A stretch of 64,000 nucleotides of DNA from Paraburkholderia unamae (GTDB taxonomy: Bacteria > Pseudomonadota > Gammaproteobacteria > Burkholderiales > Burkholderiaceae), in assembly GCF_003268775.1 (NCBI RefSeq), contig NZ_QLSU01000016.1, forward strand, positions 1-64,000, given 5' to 3'. A program made the position numbers and the translations under genes. The notes below the pieces were generated by a model, which saw nothing but the letters and a program-made list of their open reading frames with translations, had not been told where the DNA came from and did not search any database. This document shows positions 54,127 to 62,713 of this stretch, piece after piece. The number at the start of each line of letters is the position of its first letter. The first letter of the stretch is position 1.

Positions 54127-54306
54127 TCAGTTGTAGCCAAGAATCGCCGCCGTAGCGACATCGGCGCGATCGCTTGGGTTGCCAATCAGCGCGACGGTTG
54201 GCTCGTGCAAGAGCGATTGATACGGATGCAGGTAAGGTTCGTTCGCCGGATCGGCATCGTCCTTCTCGACCGGCTTGGAGAGGCTGTTTTTGCGGAAGTC
54301 CATCAT
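54127..54306 (-). CDS. Small hypothetical protein (59 aa)
   Basis: A 59-residue frame beginning MMDFRKNSLSKPVEKDDADP and ending DVATAAILGYN before a TGA. The start follows CCAGGAGACG, an excellent ribosome binding site, and codon choice is as biased as in neighbouring genes. No signal peptide or TM helix; it is acidic in the first half. The family is not recognised. It is too short for most ORF cut-offs and easy to miss. Confidence 0.7.
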   Translation of the reverse strand: MMDFRKNSLSKPVEKDDADPANEPYLHPYQSLLHEPTVALIGNPSDRADVATAAILGYN

Positions 54307-54628
54307 CGTCTCCTGGTATAGGGTCTATGTGTTCGAATGGACCGTTTCAGATTCACTGAAACAAAACCATCGACCCGTAAGGGGCCCTACACCGATTCAG
54401 CAAATTCGATGCCGAGGAGGCAACGCTTGCCGCCCCAAAGCGATCGAAACGACAAGCATCCCGCGCAACCATAAGGCGTGTGCGCCTTGTCCCCAAATCG
54501 TGACAAGGATTCGGCCTTACATCAGTTGTAAAGCCCCACCCTTCAATATTACATCACGCTATGATATTTTTCCCTCTACCTCGAAACACGAGGCAGCCCG
54601 CCCTGTGAAGGCTGCCTCCGGCCTTCGG
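54307..54628. other. Intergenic stretch with a terminator-like hairpin
   Basis: It contains the promoter region of the 59-residue protein gene and a hairpin (54590-54618) just after the next minus-strand gene. Nothing else is seen. Confidence 0.45.
54590..54618 (-). terminator. Probable terminator after small hypothetical gene
   Basis: GAGGCAGCC (54590-54598) and GGCTGCCTC (54610-54618) form a perfect 9-bp stem with an 11-nt loop, starting 11 bases beyond the stop of the gene at 54629-54904. Read on the minus strand it is followed by GTGTTTCG, a weak T-tract. Confidence 0.5.
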
Positions 54629-54904
54629 CTATTGCGAAGTCGTCAGCTTCAGGTTCGGACGCAAGTCATGCGTCACCGCTTCAAGCTGCCCTTTCCGATG
54701 GTCCGACACCTGTTCGATGCCGGTCTTCAGCACTTCCTCACAAAACGCAATTCGCATGCGGTAATACTCAGCCTGTAGTTGTGCGTCCAGGACCCGCTGT
54801 TCGGCCTGGAACAGTGCCATGCGCAATTCACCCAGCGCGCGTTGAGCCTGCTTCTCCGGCGTTGCGGCATTGTGGGCAATCAGGTTTGAAAGCCAATGCA
54901 ACAT
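54629..54904 (-). CDS. Hypothetical coiled-coil protein (91 aa)
   Basis: 91 residues, largely helical: MLHWLSNLIAHNAATPEKQA, then ELRMALFQAEQRVLDAQLQA and EYYRMRIAFCEEVLKTGIEQ. The Glu/Gln/Leu pattern suggests a coiled coil. ATG 54904 was chosen for the strong GGGGAGG eight to nine bases upstream; a longer frame from 54955 lacks a site. No family recognised; function unknown. Confidence 0.65.
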   Translation of the reverse strand: MLHWLSNLIAHNAATPEKQAQRALGELRMALFQAEQRVLDAQLQAEYYRMRIAFCEEVLKTGIEQVSDHRKGQLEAVTHDLRPNLKLTTSQ

Positions 54905-55138
54905 GGATGAGCCTCCCCAGTCTTCGATTTCGCGATTGCACGCGTCAAGGTTCATAACCACCCGAACTGTCGCTGCGAAAAGACTATCAGAGGCGAACAA
55001 AAGCCGTGTGTGCACCAACGAACGTGTTGTATAAACACCGCAAAAAGAAGGAAAAAATGATCGCTTGTGCGAATCGGTAATCATTCCGTCGAACGATGCC
55101 TTCGTTAAACGCAAATAGGGATCGATGATTCGTCAGGC

Positions 55139-56236
55139 CTATAGGCAAATCACCGTCATTCTGAACGGCCCGCCGTTCGCCGCGGCATGCGCTACGGCTT
55201 CGTTCGCTTCGTCGAGTGCAAATGTCGTCACATCGAAATGACCGAGATCCAGCAAGCCGCCGCGGATCAAACCGGTCATCAGCGTCACGGCTTGCGTGGG
55301 GTACATCCACTTGCCCTTCAACGTGATGTCATTGCGCATGATCCACGGATACGGCAGCTCCAGTCCCGCACCGCCCAGCATGCCCACACCGCCCATCAGC
55401 ACCACACGCCCATACGGGCGCACCGCCATCACCGCGGTGCGCACCGTCGCGGCCGGCACCGAAGGCGGCATGAGGTCGATCACGCAGTCGATCGGCCCAG
55501 GCGCGGCTTGTTGCATGCGCTCGCGATCCGTTGCTTCGTCGCCGCCAAGCGCAACGGTCCGCACGCGCTCGCCGAATTTGCGCGCCAGCGTTTCGAGCGC
55601 TTGTGCGTTGCGGCCGGGGGCAACGACACAGCGCGCGCCCATGGCAAGCGCGACCGCAACGCATGCGCTGCCGAAGTTGCCGGTCGCGCCGCTCACGAGC
55701 ACGATCTCACCGGCGCGCAGATCGGCGGCCAGCAGCCCGCCATAAGGCACAAGCAACGTGTTGAGCGCACACCATCGCGCGGCGTCGGCCGCATCGATCG
55801 TTCCGATCGTTCCGATCGTTCCGATACGCACCGCGTTCTCGGTCGGCACCCGCAGTTGTTCCGCGAACGGCCCGTCATGGAAATACCGCTGCAACTTTGC
55901 GCCGCCCTCGCCTCGCGCGCTCCAGCCCTGCAACACGATGTCGGGCATGAGCGCGTCGTCGCGCGAGCGCACGGTCGGGTCGCAGAACACCCAGTCGCCC
56001 GCTTGCAGATGCGTCGCATCCGGACCGGTTGTCCGCACCCGGCCGATCGCGCCGCAGCCCGGCACGATCGGCAATTCGATGGGATAGCGGCGTGCGCCGC
56101 TGAACACTTCCTGCGCATAGGACAATACCGGCGCGGCAACGACATCCACGATGACCTCACCGGTGCCGGCAAGAGGCTGCGGAATCTGTTCAATCGCGAG
56201 CGGCGTGTTGAGCGTTTTCAGAATGGCGGCTTTCAT
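55139..56236 (-). CDS. Zinc-independent MDR family dehydrogenase/quinone oxidoreductase
   Basis: 365 residues of the medium-chain dehydrogenase/reductase fold. The N-terminal GroES-like part contains PGCGAIGRVRTTGPDATHLQ and the NAD(P) part contains VLVSGATGNFGSACVAVALA. The usual structural-zinc Cys quartet is not evident. ATG 56236 follows GGAAGCGCC and gives the standard MKAAIL start. Between residues about 135 and 150 the sequence IGTIGTIGTIDAAD is encoded by a 9-base tandem repeat. It diverges from the XRE regulator at 56344, a probable regulator of this gene. Substrate unknown. Confidence 0.88.
   Translation of the reverse strand: MKAAILKTLNTPLAIEQIPQPLAGTGEVIVDVVAAPVLSYAQEVFSGARRYPIELPIVPGCGAIGRVRTTGPDATHLQAGDWVFCDPTVRSRDDALMPDIVLQGWSARGEGGAKLQRYFHDGPFAEQLRVPTENAVRIGTIGTIGTIDAADAARWCALNTLLVPYGGLLAADLRAGEIVLVSGATGNFGSACVAVALAMGARCVVAPGRNAQALETLARKFGERVRTVALGGDEATDRERMQQAAPGPIDCVIDLMPPSVPAATVRTAVMAVRPYGRVVLMGGVGMLGGAGLELPYPWIMRNDITLKGKWMYPTQAVTLMTGLIRGGLLDLGHFDVTTFALDEANEAVAHAAANGGPFRMTVICL
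55795..55821. repeat. In-frame 9-bp tandem repeat, three units
   Basis: Three copies of CGATCGTTC, adding Ile-Gly-Thr units to the MDR protein without shifting the frame. Confidence 0.9.
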
Positions 56237-56343
56237 GGCGCTTCCAGTAGGGGGACGCGTCGATTCTGGCAGGCTTAAAATCGGCAACAAGGCCCGGCGC
56301 GATCCCAGGATTGCGCAGTCCCTCCCTGCGCGAAGCGAATGCA

Positions 56344-57147
56344 ATGACAACCACCACTCGAAGCCAATTCGGCGATTTTCTGCGCTCCCGGCGCAAAAAG
56401 CTAAGACCTGCTGACGTCGGCCTGAACGACGGACAGCGCCGGCGCACGCCGGGCCTGCGGCGTGAAGAAGTCGCGCAGCTCGCGGATATCGGCGTGGACT
56501 GGTATGTCCGGCTCGAGCAAGGGCGCGCGGTCAGTCCTTCGGAGGCGACGCTCGATGCGCTTGCGCGCGCATTGCGGCTGGATAAGGCCGAAGCGGCCCA
56601 TTTGCGCGCGCTCGCGCATCGCAACGAGCCGCGCGCTTTCGCCCGCGAGAGCGTGCCGCCCACCATCGCGCGGGTCGTCGCGAGTCTCGATCTGCCGGCT
56701 TACGTGACCGGTCGGCGCTGGGACATCCTCGTGTGCAACGAGGCCGCCTCGGACCTGCTCGGCTTCGATCGTCTCGCCGCGCGGGACCGCAACATCATGA
56801 TCTACATGTTCATCGAGCCCGAGGCACGGCGGCTCTTTGGCGCGAGCTGGTCCGATGAGGCACGCCGCATGATCGCGCTGTTTCGCACGAACCACGACCT
56901 CTACGCGGGCGACCCGGCGTTCGTCGAACTGGTGGAGCGTCTGCGTTCAGGCAGCGAGGAGTTCTCGCGCTGGTGGATGGCGCACGACGTGCGCAGCGGC
57001 GCGTCGGGCCAGAAGGTCTTTGCGCACGCGCAGCACGGTACGCAGCGCTACGAGTATGCAACGTTCCAGGCGAACGACGATCCCGCGCTGAAACTTGCGA
57101 TCTACACGCCGGTCGATGGCGAGGTCGCCCAGGAAACCGTCAACTAG
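56344..57147 (+). CDS. XRE family regulator with MmyB-like ligand domain
   Basis: 267 residues. The N-terminal helix-turn-helix (RRRTPGLRREEVAQLADIGV, DWYVRLEQGRAVSPS) and the large C-terminal PAS-like MmyB domain (WDILVCNEAASDLLG, RNIMIYMF, HDVRSGASGQKVF) are typical of this family, which usually controls an adjacent reductase and may bind fatty acids or similar ligands. ATG 56344 was chosen at the family N-terminus. It diverges from the MDR gene, as in many bacteria, and its stop overlaps the convergent LRR-kinase gene by 8 bases. Confidence 0.9.
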   Translation: MTTTTRSQFGDFLRSRRKKLRPADVGLNDGQRRRTPGLRREEVAQLADIGVDWYVRLEQGRAVSPSEATLDALARALRLDKAEAAHLRALAHRNEPRAFARESVPPTIARVVASLDLPAYVTGRRWDILVCNEAASDLLGFDRLAARDRNIMIYMFIEPEARRLFGASWSDEARRMIALFRTNHDLYAGDPAFVELVERLRSGSEEFSRWWMAHDVRSGASGQKVFAHAQHGTQRYEYATFQANDDPALKLAIYTPVDGEVAQETVN

Positions 57148-58546
57148 CGCCCAACGCGGACAGCCGCTCGACAATCTCATCGAACGATGGCCGCGCGTGC
57201 GCCTGCGCGGCGAAACAGTCGGCAACGAGCGCATCGATGGCGGCGCGATCATGCGCGTCTGCGGCCGAGCGTTGCGCAAGCTCTTCGAGCAGGCAGCCGA
57301 ATGCGCGCACCTCGATGCGCTCAAGCGCATCGGCCAGCGGGCGATCGTCGATATCGTGAAACGACGCCGCGCCGAAGTCGCCGAGCAATACGCGCCCTGC
57401 ACCGTCATGCAGGATGTTGTGCGCATAGAGGTCGCCATGCATGATCCCGCGCCGATGCAGATGCTGCACCGCCGACGCGATGCCGCGTGCGATCTGCAAC
57501 GCAACCGGCGTGTCGAACCAGGCATCGGCCGCGTAGACGTCCCGCGTACACGAGTCGAGACTCGGCGGCCCGGCGAGATTGCGAAACGCCGGTTCGATGA
57601 GTTCCATCACGAGTCCGTGCTCGCCCAGCGGATGCCCCGTGAGCCTGCCGAGCACCGGGATGAGGTTCGGGTGCCGTCCGGCTTGGAGGCACGCGGCCAT
57701 TTCGAGCTCCGGCAACCCGTCGCTCGTCACCGCGCCTTTGAACAGCTTGACGGCGATCGCCTGGACCGGATGCCCGTCGGCAAGCAGACGCGTGGCGCGA
57801 TGCGTCACGCCCGATGCGCCCTCCCCGAGCGTTTGTCCGAGCGCGAGCGTATGCCAGTCGATATCAGGCTCCGGCGCATTGGCCAGCGCCACCTGTTCGC
57901 GCATGGCGTTCAGCGGATTGCCGGCGTAGGCGAGCCACGCCAGCCGCGGCAGGCGCAACAGCCACTCGGGCAAGGCGTCGAGCCGGTTCGCCGCGATGCG
58001 CAGCAGTTCGAGCCGGTTGCAGTCGGCCATCGACTCAGGCAGCGAGCGCAGCCGGTTGCCCGCAAGCATCAGCTTCTGCAAATTCGGGCGCTCGCCGATT
58101 TCCGCCGGCAGCGCGTCGATGTCGTTGTCGGTCAGGATCAGCCAGCGCAATTGCAGCGGCAGCGCATGCCCCGGAACGTGCCGGATGCGGTTCGCCTTGA
58201 AGCCGACCATGCTGAGCGATTCGCAGTCGCCGAGCACGGCCGGCAACTCGGTGAACGGGTTATTCGAGGCGAACAGAATGCGCAGATGGCGCAGCCTCGG
58301 CAGGTCGTGCGGCAGCGCGGTGAGCGCGTTGCCCGAGAGGTCGAGCACCTCCAGGGTGTCGGCGAGACCGAAGATCTCGCGCGGAAATTCGGTCAACCCG
58401 CAGGCGAGCTTGAGCTGTCGCGCGCCGGCGAGTTGCCCGTCACGAAGTTGGTCGAGGGTAGCGGTCTTCACGCGTGAATTGAACTGGAAAATGGCAAGGC
58501 AGTCGCGTGCGCGGTCGTGCAACCGGGGCAACGCGGATTCGGCCAT
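57140..58546 (-). CDS. Leucine-rich repeat protein fused to a protein kinase domain
   Basis: 468 residues. Residues about 40-220 contain seven or eight LRRs of the LxxLxLxxNxLxxLPxxL type (LEVLDLSGNALTALPHDL; LRWLILTDNDIDALPAEI; LQKLMLAGNRLRSLPESM). Residues about 235-460 are a protein kinase: LGEGASGVTHRA, Lys in AIAVKLFKG, catalytic loop MHGDLYAHNIL (HGD instead of HRD) and LGDFGAASF. No TM helix or signal peptide. The activity is probably Ser/Thr; an effector-like or signalling role is possible. It converges with the XRE gene (8-base overlap). Confidence 0.9.
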   Translation of the reverse strand: MAESALPRLHDRARDCLAIFQFNSRVKTATLDQLRDGQLAGARQLKLACGLTEFPREIFGLADTLEVLDLSGNALTALPHDLPRLRHLRILFASNNPFTELPAVLGDCESLSMVGFKANRIRHVPGHALPLQLRWLILTDNDIDALPAEIGERPNLQKLMLAGNRLRSLPESMADCNRLELLRIAANRLDALPEWLLRLPRLAWLAYAGNPLNAMREQVALANAPEPDIDWHTLALGQTLGEGASGVTHRATRLLADGHPVQAIAVKLFKGAVTSDGLPELEMAACLQAGRHPNLIPVLGRLTGHPLGEHGLVMELIEPAFRNLAGPPSLDSCTRDVYAADAWFDTPVALQIARGIASAVQHLHRRGIMHGDLYAHNILHDGAGRVLLGDFGAASFHDIDDRPLADALERIEVRAFGCLLEELAQRSAADAHDRAAIDALVADCFAAQAHARPSFDEIVERLSALGAS

Positions 58547-58724
58547 GGCAATTCTAACGGGAACGACCTTGGAGAGCGGTTATCGCGGGCAAAAGGGCGC
58601 GCGGACGGTGTGCGCAAGCGGCATTTCGATCGGACCCTGTGCGAACACCCGCCCCCCAACCCGGCGCAATACTCATGTCCGAATCTGGCCAGATCCCGGC
58701 CTCTATTTGCATTAAAGTCTGGGC

Positions 58725-60164
58725 ATGCGCCTCGACCCGGAAACCTGCTACCAAAGCATGCTCTCGAAAGACCGCCGTTTCGACGGCTGGTTCTTTGTCG
58801 GCGTGTCGTCCACAGGAATCTACTGTCGCCCGGTCTGCCCGGTTCGGCCGCCCAAACTCGCGAACTGCACCTTTTTTCCGAACGCCGCCACGGCCGAACG
58901 CGCCGGCTTTCGTCCCTGCCTGAGGTGCCGCCCCGAGCTTGCGCCGGGCAACGGCCTGCTGGACGTGTCGAGCCGTCTGGCCCGGGCCGCCGCGGCGCTC
59001 GTTGAAGAAGGCTTTCTGAATACCGGCAGCGTCGCCGCTCTGGCCGCCCGAATCGGCGTGACCGACCGGCATCTCAGGCGCATTTTCGACGCCGAATTCG
59101 GCGTATCGCTAATCGAGTTCGCGCAAACCCAAAGACTCCTGATGGCCAAGCGCCTGTTGACGGACACGTGTTTGCCCGTCAACACGGTTGCCCTGGCGTC
59201 GGGCTTCGGCAGTGTCAGGCGCTTCAACGATCTCTTTCTGAAGCGCTATGGGCTCAATCCGCTCCGGTTCCGCAAGGGGCCGGACGCACCGCAGGCGGAA
59301 AGCATGACGTTCGCGCTCGGCTATCGACCGCCGTTCTGCTGGTCCGGCATTCTGGGTTTCCTGGAGCGCCGCAGCATCGACACCGTCGAACATATCGGCG
59401 ACGACGTTTATTCGCGCACCGTCGCATTGCATCAAGGCGGACGGAACCTTGTTGGCTGGATCAGCGTGCGCCATGCGCCGCATCGGTACGCGCTCGATGT
59501 GACGGTTCCTGTCGCCCTCGCCCCGGCTATCGGGCAGATTCTTGCGCGTGTGAGACGCCTCTTTGATCTGGCCGCCCGCCCTGATCTGATCGAAGGGCAT
59601 CTAGGCGATCTGGCTTGCGTCACCCCAGGCATGCGCGTGCCGGGCAGCCTCGACGGCTTCGAGATCGCCGTGCGCGCCATCGTCGGCCAGCAAGACACGA
59701 TGTCGGATGCACGAGAGATCCTCTCGCGTGTCGCAGATCATTTCGGAATGCAGATTATCGGCCCGCAAGGATTGACGAGGACCTTCCCGGCCGCCGACAC
59801 GATCGCCTGCGCACCGGTCGCTGCGCTCAGGGAAGCCGGCGCCACGCAGGCCCACGCCGAAGCCGTCATTGCGGTCGCACAAGCCGTCTCCTCGGGGCGC
59901 ATGGTCCTCGAACCGGCGGCGCCCCTGGAAGAAACGCTCGCCGCGCTCCGGCGGATTCGTGGCATCGGCGAGTGGGCGGTTCAGTACATCGCCATGCGCG
60001 CCCTGGGTTGGCCCAATGCCTTTCCTGACGACAACCCGGCGACACGAGAACCGCCGGACTGCCCGAATCCCCCCCAACCCAGCCACCACGGCGACAAATG
60101 GCAGCCTTGGCGCGCTTACGCAACCGTGCGCATCTGGGAACAACTGGAAGGCCAACGCCCATGA
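58725..60164 (+). CDS. Ada-type Zn domain / AraC / AlkA 3-methyladenine glycosylase fusion
   Basis: 479 residues. An Ada metal-binding domain with Cys34, Cys38, Cys65 and Cys68 (GIYCRPVCPV; CLRCRPE) would sense methylphosphotriesters. An AraC helix-turn-helix domain is at about 85-185 (TGSVAALAARIGVTDRHLRR). An AlkA N-terminal domain and a helix-hairpin-helix glycosylase domain follow (RRIRGIGEWAVQYIAMRAL, catalytic Asp in AFPDDN). It would both activate alkylation-repair genes and remove alkylated bases. Its stop overlaps the ogt start (ATGA). The segment after the catalytic Asp is unusually Pro-rich. Confidence 0.93.
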   Translation: MRLDPETCYQSMLSKDRRFDGWFFVGVSSTGIYCRPVCPVRPPKLANCTFFPNAATAERAGFRPCLRCRPELAPGNGLLDVSSRLARAAAALVEEGFLNTGSVAALAARIGVTDRHLRRIFDAEFGVSLIEFAQTQRLLMAKRLLTDTCLPVNTVALASGFGSVRRFNDLFLKRYGLNPLRFRKGPDAPQAESMTFALGYRPPFCWSGILGFLERRSIDTVEHIGDDVYSRTVALHQGGRNLVGWISVRHAPHRYALDVTVPVALAPAIGQILARVRRLFDLAARPDLIEGHLGDLACVTPGMRVPGSLDGFEIAVRAIVGQQDTMSDAREILSRVADHFGMQIIGPQGLTRTFPAADTIACAPVAALREAGATQAHAEAVIAVAQAVSSGRMVLEPAAPLEETLAALRRIRGIGEWAVQYIAMRALGWPNAFPDDNPATREPPDCPNPPQPSHHGDKWQPWRAYATVRIWEQLEGQRP

Positions 60165-60670
60165 CACCGGCTTACCTGATTTCGAGTCCACTGGGCGATA
60201 TTGCCCTGCGCGTGGAAGACGATTTCCTGACGGGGCTGTTCTTCGTCGGCCAGAAATATTTCCCCGAATGCTCGCTCATGCCGGTTCGCAAGGACGCGCC
60301 GCCGCTCGTCCTCCTCGCCCGGCAGCAGGTGGACGAATTCTTCGCGGGTGGACGCTGCGTCTTTACGCTCCCGATCGCTTTGCGCGGTACGCCGTTTCAG
60401 CGGCGAGTCTGGAAAGCACTTTCCGCCATCCCCTATGGGAGCGTGATCTCATACAGCGATGTGGCGAAAGACGTGGGTTTGAGCGCTGATCACGCACGCG
60501 CCGTCGGCAGCGCGGTTGGCCGCAATCCTGTTTCCGTCATCGTGCCCTGCCATCGCGTCGTCGCGACATCGGGCAGTCTCACGGGCTACGCGGGCGGCAT
60601 CGATCGCAAAGCGGCGCTGCTTGGACTTGAGTGCCGGTCTGCTCCGTCACCCCTGTTTACCCTCCAGTGA
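60161..60670 (+). CDS. ogt: Methylated-DNA--[protein]-cysteine S-methyltransferase
   Basis: 169 residues. The active-site motif is VIVPCHRVVATSGSLTGYAG (PCHR) and the DNA-binding helix is FQRRVWKALSAIPYGSVISY. It transfers the methyl group from O6-methylguanine to its own Cys. ATG 60161 overlaps the preceding stop by 4 bases, so translation is coupled to the Ada-AlkA gene and the pair forms a compact alkylation-response operon. Confidence 0.95.
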   Translation: MTPAYLISSPLGDIALRVEDDFLTGLFFVGQKYFPECSLMPVRKDAPPLVLLARQQVDEFFAGGRCVFTLPIALRGTPFQRRVWKALSAIPYGSVISYSDVAKDVGLSADHARAVGSAVGRNPVSVIVPCHRVVATSGSLTGYAGGIDRKAALLGLECRSAPSPLFTLQ

Positions 60671-60756
60671 GCGCCATCGAGCGCCTTCGGTTTTCCGAAA
60701 ACCAGAAAGGATTCCTTCCTTTTTTGGCCGTGGCTGCCGGGCCCACTCCCGCTCGA

Positions 60757-61929
60757 TCAAGCGCGGTGCACGCCGATCCTGAGCCCGAATCTGTGCGCGC
60801 CGATCAGGGTTTGCTGAGGCGCGGCAGCGCCCTGGACCGGGTTCACATCTTGGACCGGCAAGTTCAAGGTCCTGCGCAGCAGGTTGAGCCGCCTTTGCAG
60901 ATTGGCCGACGGCCGCGTGGGCATCACGCGGCCTTCGTAGTGCTTCAGGATCGCCCTGCACCCGTCGAGCAAACCCGCTTCGAGTCGCGCCGCAGCATTG
61001 CCGCCAAGCACGGTATGGCCAAAATCGAAGCGCTTTCGACCTGGGCTCAGCACGGTCTCGAAGTCCTCGATGATGTCGTTGACGAACACCACGCGTTTCG
61101 CCTCGTCCGCGAGGCAGAACATGGCATAGGTCTCGTCGACGTCCTGATCGACATCGCCGTATGGCGACGCGGGATCGAGGTAGTCGAGCAGCGACGCCTC
61201 GAAACGCCGGTCTTTCTGATCGCCCGCCACCACGATGATGTTGCCCAGATTGACAAACGTCTTCATGCCCAGCTTGAGATCGGGAGCGGCCTTCGGATCG
61301 CTCTGGCCGCTCTTGAGCCATGATCGCGTTTGGGGGCTGCGCAAGCCCGAGGGGTCAAAACCCGGATGGATGCGATCGGTATTGCCGATGAACGAATCGG
61401 CGGCCACGATCTTGCCCATCTTCTCGAGACCGTCGGGACCCTTGAGTGCGCCGATGAATCGCTGCAACGGCGTTTTGTGGCCATTCGCGCGTTGGGCGAG
61501 CGCGTACTCCAGCGTGGTGAGGCTTTGCAACCTCATCTTCCCCCATTGGTAACTCGAGTTTCTCAGAGCCGCATCCAGTGCTGCCAGCACCCTGCCGGTG
61601 TCGTTGCCCGCGACGCCGGGCGCCGTCGAGCATTGACGGATCAATTCCCTGTATCGATCCGTGAAGCGCGTCAAGGCCATTTTCTCCTCGCCGCTGAGCA
61701 GGACGAGTTCGGCGCCGGGATCGACCAATCGCGCAGTGATTCCGCCGTGCCGGATCTTCGCGAAAGCCACGGCCTTGTTCTGCGATACGGCTTCGCCCTT
61801 GATGACGATGCGCTCGGGCTCGCCGACTGGTGGTGTGTGCCCCGTCAGCAGAAACACCCTCCCCGCCTTCAATTCGTCGACGGCGCTGATGTCCTGGGCG
61901 CGGATGGGTTCTTTCACGGATAAGGGCAT
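60757..61929 (-). CDS. Uncharacterised protein with kinase-like motifs
   Basis: 390 residues, not confidently assigned. The N-terminal part has a beta-strand PERIVIKGE with a Lys that could hold ATP phosphate; the middle has ADSFIGNTDRIHPGFDP and then FVNLGNIIVVAG, a GNxDR...N arrangement reminiscent of catalytic loops in atypical (lipid kinase or actin-fragmin kinase-like) kinases. No signal peptide or TM helix. ATG 61929 follows CGAGGTCGCGAC. Neighbours are repair genes and gene remnants, which give no clue. An effector or anti-host function is possible but not shown. Confidence 0.6.
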   Translation of the reverse strand: MPLSVKEPIRAQDISAVDELKAGRVFLLTGHTPPVGEPERIVIKGEAVSQNKAVAFAKIRHGGITARLVDPGAELVLLSGEEKMALTRFTDRYRELIRQCSTAPGVAGNDTGRVLAALDAALRNSSYQWGKMRLQSLTTLEYALAQRANGHKTPLQRFIGALKGPDGLEKMGKIVAADSFIGNTDRIHPGFDPSGLRSPQTRSWLKSGQSDPKAAPDLKLGMKTFVNLGNIIVVAGDQKDRRFEASLLDYLDPASPYGDVDQDVDETYAMFCLADEAKRVVFVNDIIEDFETVLSPGRKRFDFGHTVLGGNAAARLEAGLLDGCRAILKHYEGRVMPTRPSANLQRRLNLLRRTLNLPVQDVNPVQGAAAPQQTLIGAHRFGLRIGVHRA

Positions 61930-62091
61930 GTCGCGACCTCGAATCAATCGGCACAAACGGCACAATCGTGCACAATCGGCACGGGGAGAGCGAACGTCTC
62001 TCCCACGCCGTTCGGGTGACAACATAACCGCAACCGCGCGCTTCGTCATTGCACCAAAGTACAATCGCCGCCAACACGACAACGCCGCCGC

Positions 62092-62418
62092 TCAGCCCGC
62101 CTCGCTCTTTTGCCAGGTCAAGAGAATCTGTTCCCTTGCCTTGATGAGCGTCGCCACGTGCTCACGCAAGCGCTCGCGAATGCGTTCGGTCGGGCCGCCA
62201 ATCGAAAGCCCGTAGAGGTCGCCGCCGAAATCGAGCGCCACGGCCACCGCAGAAAGCTCGGGCGCGCTCTCGCCGATATTCGCATACCAGCCTTGCTCAT
62301 GCGCCGCGCCAACCTGTTCGGTGAATGCGGCGCGACCCAGGATGGACGCCTTCCCGGGTAACAAGCTGCCGTAGTTATCAACGGCATTGGCTCCGGATAA
62401 GGCATCGAAACCTGTCAT
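62092..62418 (-). pseudogene. IclR family regulator, C-terminal fragment
   Basis: Minus-strand frame of 108 codons matching only the end of the IclR effector domain (EQGWYANIGESAPELSAVAV; DFGGDLYGLSIGGPTERIRE). The DNA-binding domain and the rest of the effector domain are absent; the sequence upstream of 62418 is not IclR-like. It is a truncated gene. Confidence 0.7.
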
Positions 62419-62494
62419 CGCGCGAATGGCTAACTGTCAGATAAAAACCACTGCTTATAAGGGCCATCGATACGACTAATCAACGTCTGACCGT

Positions 62495-62707
62495 TCAGGC
62501 AGCGTCAGGCGGGCGACATATCGCACCCATGGCTTCCTCGTACACGTCCGGGCGTCGATCCAGCCATACCGGCACCGTAGCGCGATACTCGGCGAGCGGA
62601 GCGGGATCAAGCTCCGCGCGCACCACGGTTTCTTCCTGGCTCGATGCGAGCTGCCAGTACATGTCCGCCGGGCGCCGCAATCACACTGCGAATCCACCAA
62701 TGCGAAG
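62495..62707 (-). pseudogene. Carbon-nitrogen hydrolase (nitrilase family), C-terminal fragment
   Basis: On the minus strand, immediately after the pqiB stop, SNPSHWWIRSVIAAPGGHVL reads in one frame and SQEETVVRAELDPAPLAEYR then PVWLDRRPDVYEEA in another, ending at a stop at 62495. This is the C-terminal end of a CN-hydrolase with a frameshift near GHVLA. The rest of the gene is missing. Confidence 0.65.
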
Positions 62708-62713
62708 GATTGC

